Of a stretch of 64,000 nt of DNA, positions 59,110 through 64,000 are shown in pieces (position 1 is the stretch's first letter; each line of letters begins with the position of its first letter). The stretch spans positions 6,450,501 to 6,514,500 of the forward strand of contig OX419761.1 in NCBI GenBank assembly GCA_948567375.1, in the 5' to 3' direction. Made by a program: the position numbers and the translations under genes. This DNA comes from Lunularia cruciata (Eukaryota; Streptophyta; Marchantiopsida; Lunulariales; Lunulariaceae). Below the pieces are notes generated by a model that worked only from the letters and a program-made list of their open reading frames with translations, did not search any database and was not told the DNA's origin.

Positions 59110-59403
59110 ATGAAGAATAATTTGAACCAGGATTCCGAGGCAGACCATGAAGCCAATTTAGAGATACCAGTTATAAACCTGTCCAATTTATTGAGCGCAG
59201 ATCAAGTTCTGAGGAACATAACAGTGGAAGAGATTGGTCATGCATGTGAGGAGTGTGGTTTCATGGAAATTGTAAATCACGGTATATCAGATCAACTCTA
59301 TAAAGACGTCGTTGTTCGATGTCGCAAGTTCTTCCATCTGACTGTGGAAAGGAAGGGAAAAGCCAACCATGGTCCAAGATCGAAGGCATTCTCTGTGTTA
59401 TAA
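59110..59403 (+). pseudogene. 2-oxoglutarate/Fe(II)-dependent dioxygenase, first-exon fragment
   Basis: A 97-codon plus-strand frame matches the N-terminal (DIOX_N) domain of plant 2OG dioxygenases: IPVINLSNLLS (about residues 21-31), EIGHACEECGFMEIVNHGIS, then YKDVVVRCRKFFHLTVERKG. These enzymes catalyse hormone and specialised-metabolite hydroxylations in the cytosol. The catalytic C-terminal half with the HxD...H iron ligands is absent: the frame stops after KAFSVL, and nothing further is found before a reverse-transcriptase element at 60.1 kb. Most likely a truncated relic; a distant downstream exon outside the window cannot be excluded. Confidence 0.75.
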
Positions 59404-60110
59404 TTTCACTCAAACAGGGATACCCACGTTCATCAGAAAATATCAAAATTAAAATACGCATGAAAATACAAAATACACGTTCACACAGGATATCCGTGGT
59501 TCACTTCCTGTCTTAGAAGTTACAAACACTCCCAATCTTTCTTTATTGAAGTGCATACACGCTCGTTATATCAATTTTCAGATATTCCCTCGGTGATCAA
59601 GTTCTTCAGGATACTGAAAACCGAGTGAATGACTAAACCCTTCATGGTCTTTTTCTCATAGGTCTCTTCTTGATCGTCCTATTTTAGTTTCCAACGAAGA
59701 TCTAAGTTAAACTCAAAATCCGAGTTGTCTCGACCGCTATATCTAGAAGATGTTTTTACTAAAAATCATGTAAATCATTTACCGTTGAATGTAATTACTG
59801 CTCATCTCTGGATAGAATATCAAGACATATTCAACACTATGGTCTCGCGGGAGATGACCCGCACTATCTTCCAATGCTCGATGGATGGAGACGCTTTCAG
59901 ACTCTGCTGATAGGATGGAGGCCTCTATGCAAATTTGAGTTGGCCCGAGAGTAACCCGAGTTTGGGAACGAGAAATGCACAGCCCCCTTGGATCGCATAC
60001 ATGTACGTGTAACGCATTTTTAGTTATTCGTTTCGGTACAACAGATTACTAAACTTCACATGTGCAACTCAGATGTGTAAGAGGTTGAATACTGGAACAA
60101 ATATATTGGG
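59404..60110. other. no gene seen
   Basis: No dioxygenase exon or other coding signal recognised. Contains TTAGGGTTTAAGGTTTAGGG at about 60,119-60,138, similar to plant telomere-like interstitial sequence but too short to call. Confidence 0.5.
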
Positions 60111-60119
60111 TGAGTGTTC

Positions 60120-61480
60120 TTAGGGTTTAAGGTTTAGGGTTTGATACCTTGACTCTCAAGCCTACAAGATGTAGCTTGGTAGTAAGGGGTCAAAGGCCCA
60201 CCTACTTTTATCTACGAGGCCCACAGTGTATGTATCATCTACCAGGGAGGGAAACACACAACCTAACATAGCCAAAGTAGAAGATAAGAGAGCTTTGAAG
60301 TGAGCTACGACAAATAAAGATCCCCTAAAGGTTCTCCCTATCATGTATCAACAATTGACTCCAGGACGGTGACTCCTTCTTATGAACAACCATGTTGGTA
60401 GTAAAGGGAAGCAAGAGAGTCATAGAAAGATTGCACGAAAGGAACAATATTTGCTAAGGATCCATTGGCCTCCCTACTCTCTCCAAAGATGGATGCCTTG
60501 AGATGCTATTAAAAGTATGCTCAAGATGCACTTGTAGGACAGCCCACTCTGGATGGATATCTAGGAGCGCCCTAATGTCTAGAGATATAACCTCACAACC
60601 TCTAGATATAACTACTTCAAATTGATGTGGATTGAGGTGCTATCAAAAGTGAGAATGATGTTCAAGGACAATGGTATGGCTAACTAGGCATGAAAGAATC
60701 TCTCCAATAGTAATCAATCTAATGCTCCCTAGGTCCTTCTCCATCACAAGAATACTACCTAACATTTGACTAATTGATGTTGGAATATCTCCCCTTGCTA
60801 CTACAACAACCACATGAAACAACTCGGTAAAACCACTAGACAAATCATTTGCTTGAAAGCAATCTCTAAGATGCTCATATACCATCCTTGACATGTCTCA
60901 TGAGGATGACGAGGGTAGTGCATAATGCATGTGCAGAAAGCACCTATCAAGATATAAAAGCTATTGAGGTTGAAATCTAAGACCTCTAATGGTACTCCTT
61001 CTCTTGCCATATGATGTAGTAAGCATAAGAAAGAGAGCCTCATCAATGGGACTGTCCATAGTCAAAGGATATAGTGTCCTTGCTACTCTACTATATTCTC
61101 TTGGTTGATCCAATGTCCTACACCATCATAATCAAGTGGACTCTATGGTATCTTGTGGCAAAACCTATATCCTAAAATGTGTAACCCTAATAGACAAATC
61201 TTGTAGTGCAGCACAATCTCCCGCTTGGAATTGACAAAATCTAGCAACCACCTTTCTCCGGCAAGCATATCCCCCACTACCATAACAAAGAAACCCTAGA
61301 GTAAGAGGAATAAGAACCACACAAACTTGCCCAAGGAATCATGTGCCAAATGATCAAGTGGTAGGCAAAAAGCTTGTTCAACCTCATCATAGAGTGTACC
61401 GAATAGTCTATGGAATAAACATGGACATGGAAAACTAGTCTTAAATAAACCTAAAGTATACCACTTGAGATGCTAACCAC
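60120..61480 (-). pseudogene. non-LTR-like reverse transcriptase fragment, copy 2
   Basis: Minus strand. From the N-terminal side: GVPLEVLDFN, MVYEHLRDCFQANDLSSGF with TELF, ARGDIPTSISQMLGS, VMEKDLGSIRLITIGEILS (family motif usually GGIRPIAVGEVLRRLV), IVPFVQSFYDSL, GEPLGGSLFVVAHFKALLSS (usually GDPLGGPLFALAHFRAL) and VFPSLVDDTYTVG with the catalytic Asp pair of the polymerase. WAFDPLLPSY follows. Several stops (for instance before GEPLGG) show decay. Same family as 48,100-49,290 but with the polymerase core retained. The two copies lie inverted on either side of the right HNL arm. Confidence 0.75.
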
Positions 61481-61482
61481 CT

Positions 61483-61725
61483 TCATGACTTTATCAGTAT
61501 CCTTGAAATGGTCAACAAACAAATAAAAGAAGCATGCATAATCCCAAGTGTCACCCTTATCAATGTGACTGTCTGCTTCATATGAACATACCAAGTGGTC
61601 AAATCATAGTCCTTGTATATCCTTCCCATATGGGTCTTGAATTTGAACTTACACCTATGTACTTTATTTTTTACATGTGTTGGCCATGGTTGATGCATAT
61701 TCACTAAATTTGGTCGGATGCACAT
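61483..61725 (-). pseudogene. possible N-terminal part of the same retroelement
   Basis: Frame with Cys/His-containing sequence (MHQPWPTHVKNKVHRCKFKF) immediately upstream of the reverse-transcriptase fragment and on the same strand. It may be the remains of a zinc-finger region, but no clean C2H2 spacing is present. Confidence 0.25.
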
Positions 61726-62730
61726 GTACAGGTTGAGGTGAGAACTTCACTCGCTACGTTGGCAAGTTGGGGTTGTATGGAGTAAATGTAATTTACCACA
61801 TATGCCTTGGACCGGTACATCTATGCATTTCTTCTCAATTATTATGCTATTGTCAAGATAAGGCCTTTTAGATCTCTACATGCTATCAGCATCAAGGGAT
61901 CTTTCTCTCTCATTGGATAGAGGACCTATGGTTGCAAGAATCTATTGTTTTTACATACTCTTTCTGTTACAACAATATACTATCTTTATTGGAGAAGAGG
62001 TAGTGAACAATTCAATGAATACCAAGAAATCAAATTAGGAGATCCAAAAAGCCTTATGGAATTTGCAGATGATTAAGACTTCATCTCTACCACCCATAGA
62101 CAACATTGGATTTGATTAAATGGCACACAATGGAATAGTTGCTCATCATTTTTTCATAAAGAAGATTCCATTTTGTGCCGCATTGGGTGGCCTTACTGTA
62201 TTGCAAGATCATCATATGCAAATGCCTCATTTTACTTGTATATTTAAGTACTTACATGTATCATTTTCTCTATGAGGAAGCAATTTGTGCTGATCACAAC
62301 CCAAGAAAATGTTTCATCAATAAAATTGTGTTTGTGTGGGACTTGCCCGGCATCAACAAAGTACTACTGCAAACTGTTTCTGATTCATGTTCTCTATTGT
62401 CAGAAAGGGTGATTGAAGGCTATTGGAAGCTGAGATCTTTCTGCATTTGAATCTTATGTAGTTGAGCTTCATTTTTTGCCAACTCCTTTATGGATATACT
62501 GGTCATGTGGAAATTAGTTCCACATGCCTTTTAGCTTTCTGCTCTGAAATCATCAAGTGGCAAGCATCACTCGCTTACCAGATATTATCCACTTGACGTC
62601 TCCAAGGAAGTGTTTGACAGAGTGTATGAGTTATAGTTGTCCCATGTGCCTAATGGACTTGTAAGGGCTTCACTTTTCAAGTTCAAGACACGTGAAGAAG
62701 ATAAGGCTTCTAGAAGCAAGATTAAGATTA
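61726..62730. other. no gene recognised
   Basis: A 91-codon plus-strand frame at 62,175-62,450 has no recognisable domain. Otherwise AT-rich non-coding DNA. Confidence 0.5.
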
Positions 62731-63075
62731 GTTTGTTTAGCTCTTAGGCCACATACCAAAATTTAGGCTATATGTTTAGTTTGCGTGCTATTAGGATCAG
62801 TTTGGTTAACTCTTAGATTACACCAAAATTTGGGCTCCATATTCTGATTGGGTATTGTTAGGATTTTTTTGGTTAACTCTTGGACTATCTACCAAGACTT
62901 GGGCTCTAAATGTTAGTCTGAGTACTTTTGGGCTTAAGTCATTAACTCTCAAACTTTATACCAAGACTTTGGATTTGATTCTTTGTTTCAGTATTGTTAG
63001 GATTAGTTTGCTCAACTCTTAGACTATCTACCAAGATTTGGGATCCATTACTAGTTTGGTTTACTCTTAGACAAC
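62731..63075. repeat. degenerate tandem repeat, about 69-bp period, 5 units
   Basis: GTTTGGTTAACTCTTAGA-like starts occur at about 62,731, 62,800, 62,868, 62,938 and 63,007, with a last partial start at 63,054. Units share CTATCTACCAAGA[CT]TTGGGCTC and TATTGTTAGGATTAG and differ by many substitutions. Confidence 0.75.
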
Positions 63076-64000
63076 CCCAAGATGTGTGTATTCTTAGAAT
63101 TCATTTGACCCCTCCCTCATAATACTTCTTTTCTTGAGTCTATCATGCCCAGACAGCTTGCTTGCAGAATTTATTGTTAGATATGGTTTGGTGCGAAGCC
63201 TCCGGGTCCATATACTTCTTCATAATAATCATGGTTCCTATTTAGTTGGGTATTATGAAGTTGACATCTTTTGATACCCTGGACTAAGTGAGAGTCCCTT
63301 TTAGCGCTGGCTTTGAAGTCCTAGTGACTTTAAATGGAGACTAGAGTTCCTACCCCATGCCAAAGATAGAAAAGTGTTCGAAGTTATTATTCAAGAAAGG
63401 TTGGTGTGTGATAAAGAATTTATCATAATGTCTGTTGAAATTATTATATCTTTCATTTACGTTGAAATCTTTTGTTTTATCCGGTCCTAAACTGTTTATC
63501 AATTAGGTATTGAGCACCAAGGGAGACTAGAATTACTGATATTAATACTAAGATGAACCTGAAGGAGCACTAAACTAAGATAATGCACATTTCATCTCAA
63601 GTGATTACACTTCTTGGCTCATTTGAAATTGGGAACTCCACAAATAAAGCATTGGCCTGTTTGACACAAGCATATATAAATGGACGAGAAAAAATTGCAC
63701 TCCCCCTTGGATCTCAGTTCAATGCAAAAGGGTTGTAAATTGGGCTTACACCTCAATTTAGAAGAAAATTAAGATTTTTTCCAATAAAACTTGATTAGGT
63801 TTAAATTACCTCTCTCTTACCAGGTTCCAAACTGATGAAGGACTATATCTTGTACCTCACACCAAGACTATTTTCCATTGAACCAAAAATTTGCACATGG
63901 ATGAAATGATCTTTGACGCTCTGCAACCACTTTTTATGTATATTCAAGGGATAAAAATTTGAATTCAAGTGATAAAATTAATTAGGATTAAAATTAGAAT
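63076..64000. other. no gene seen
   Basis: AT-rich DNA without a notable frame, RNA gene or repeat. Confidence 0.6.

Noticed and set aside
60119-60145. Interstitial telomere repeat (TTAGGGTTTAAGGTTTAGGG)
   Set aside because: Only about three imperfect units; similar short runs are common in plant retroelement ends.
1-64000. CRISPR array, bacterial operons or prophage
   Set aside because: No regular spacer-repeat array was seen, and the introns and element types show a plant nuclear genome.

Overview
The window looks like nuclear DNA from a land plant, most likely a non-seed plant such as a liverwort, moss, lycophyte or fern. Introns are GT-AG, gene fragments are of plant type, and remnants of Ty3/gypsy, Ty1/copia, a non-LTR-like reverse transcriptase family and a pogo-type DNA transposon are abundant. 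The strongest lineage hint is an alpha/beta-hydrolase + NB-ARC + LRR immune receptor (HNL class), an architecture first described in liverworts and not typical of flowering plants. The species cannot be named from sequence alone.

Layout. 1-9.1 kb: AT-rich DNA, a decayed Ty3/gypsy element (gag knuckle, protease, reverse transcriptase, integrase), a large decayed coiled-coil reading frame (5.0-7.5 kb) and a MITE-like element. 9.1-13.6 kb: no gene; one dispersed repeat (E) and a decayed tRNA-like sequence. 13.6-24.2 kb: repeat blocks (R) flanking a fragment of an oligopeptidase B-like prolyl oligopeptidase and one exon of a secretory phospholipase A2. The same PLA2-plus-peptidase-plus-R block recurs at 41.4-46.4 kb in the same orientation.

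24.8-32.4 kb and 49.3-58.5 kb form a large inverted duplication, each arm carrying one HNL gene. The right copy (minus strand, 55,332 to 49,831) can be spliced from six exons into one uninterrupted frame of about 1,430 residues. The left copy (plus strand, from 27,900) is broken by a stop, a 41-bp deletion, a 1-bp insertion and a collapsed LRR array, yet its hydrolase exons stay open. The 17-kb spacer holds a decayed pogo-type transposase, repeat-rich DNA, the second PLA2/peptidase/R block, a Ty1/copia fragment and a reverse-transcriptase fragment. Beyond the right arm are a truncated 2-oxoglutarate dioxygenase exon, an inverted second copy of that reverse-transcriptase family, and gene-free DNA with a 69-bp tandem repeat.

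Overall this is a small disease-resistance locus shaped by segmental duplication, inversion and transposons. One HNL gene appears potentially functional; nearly everything else is relic. The two HNL copies are convergent, so they could form double-stranded RNA and act together through small-RNA control, but that is inference.
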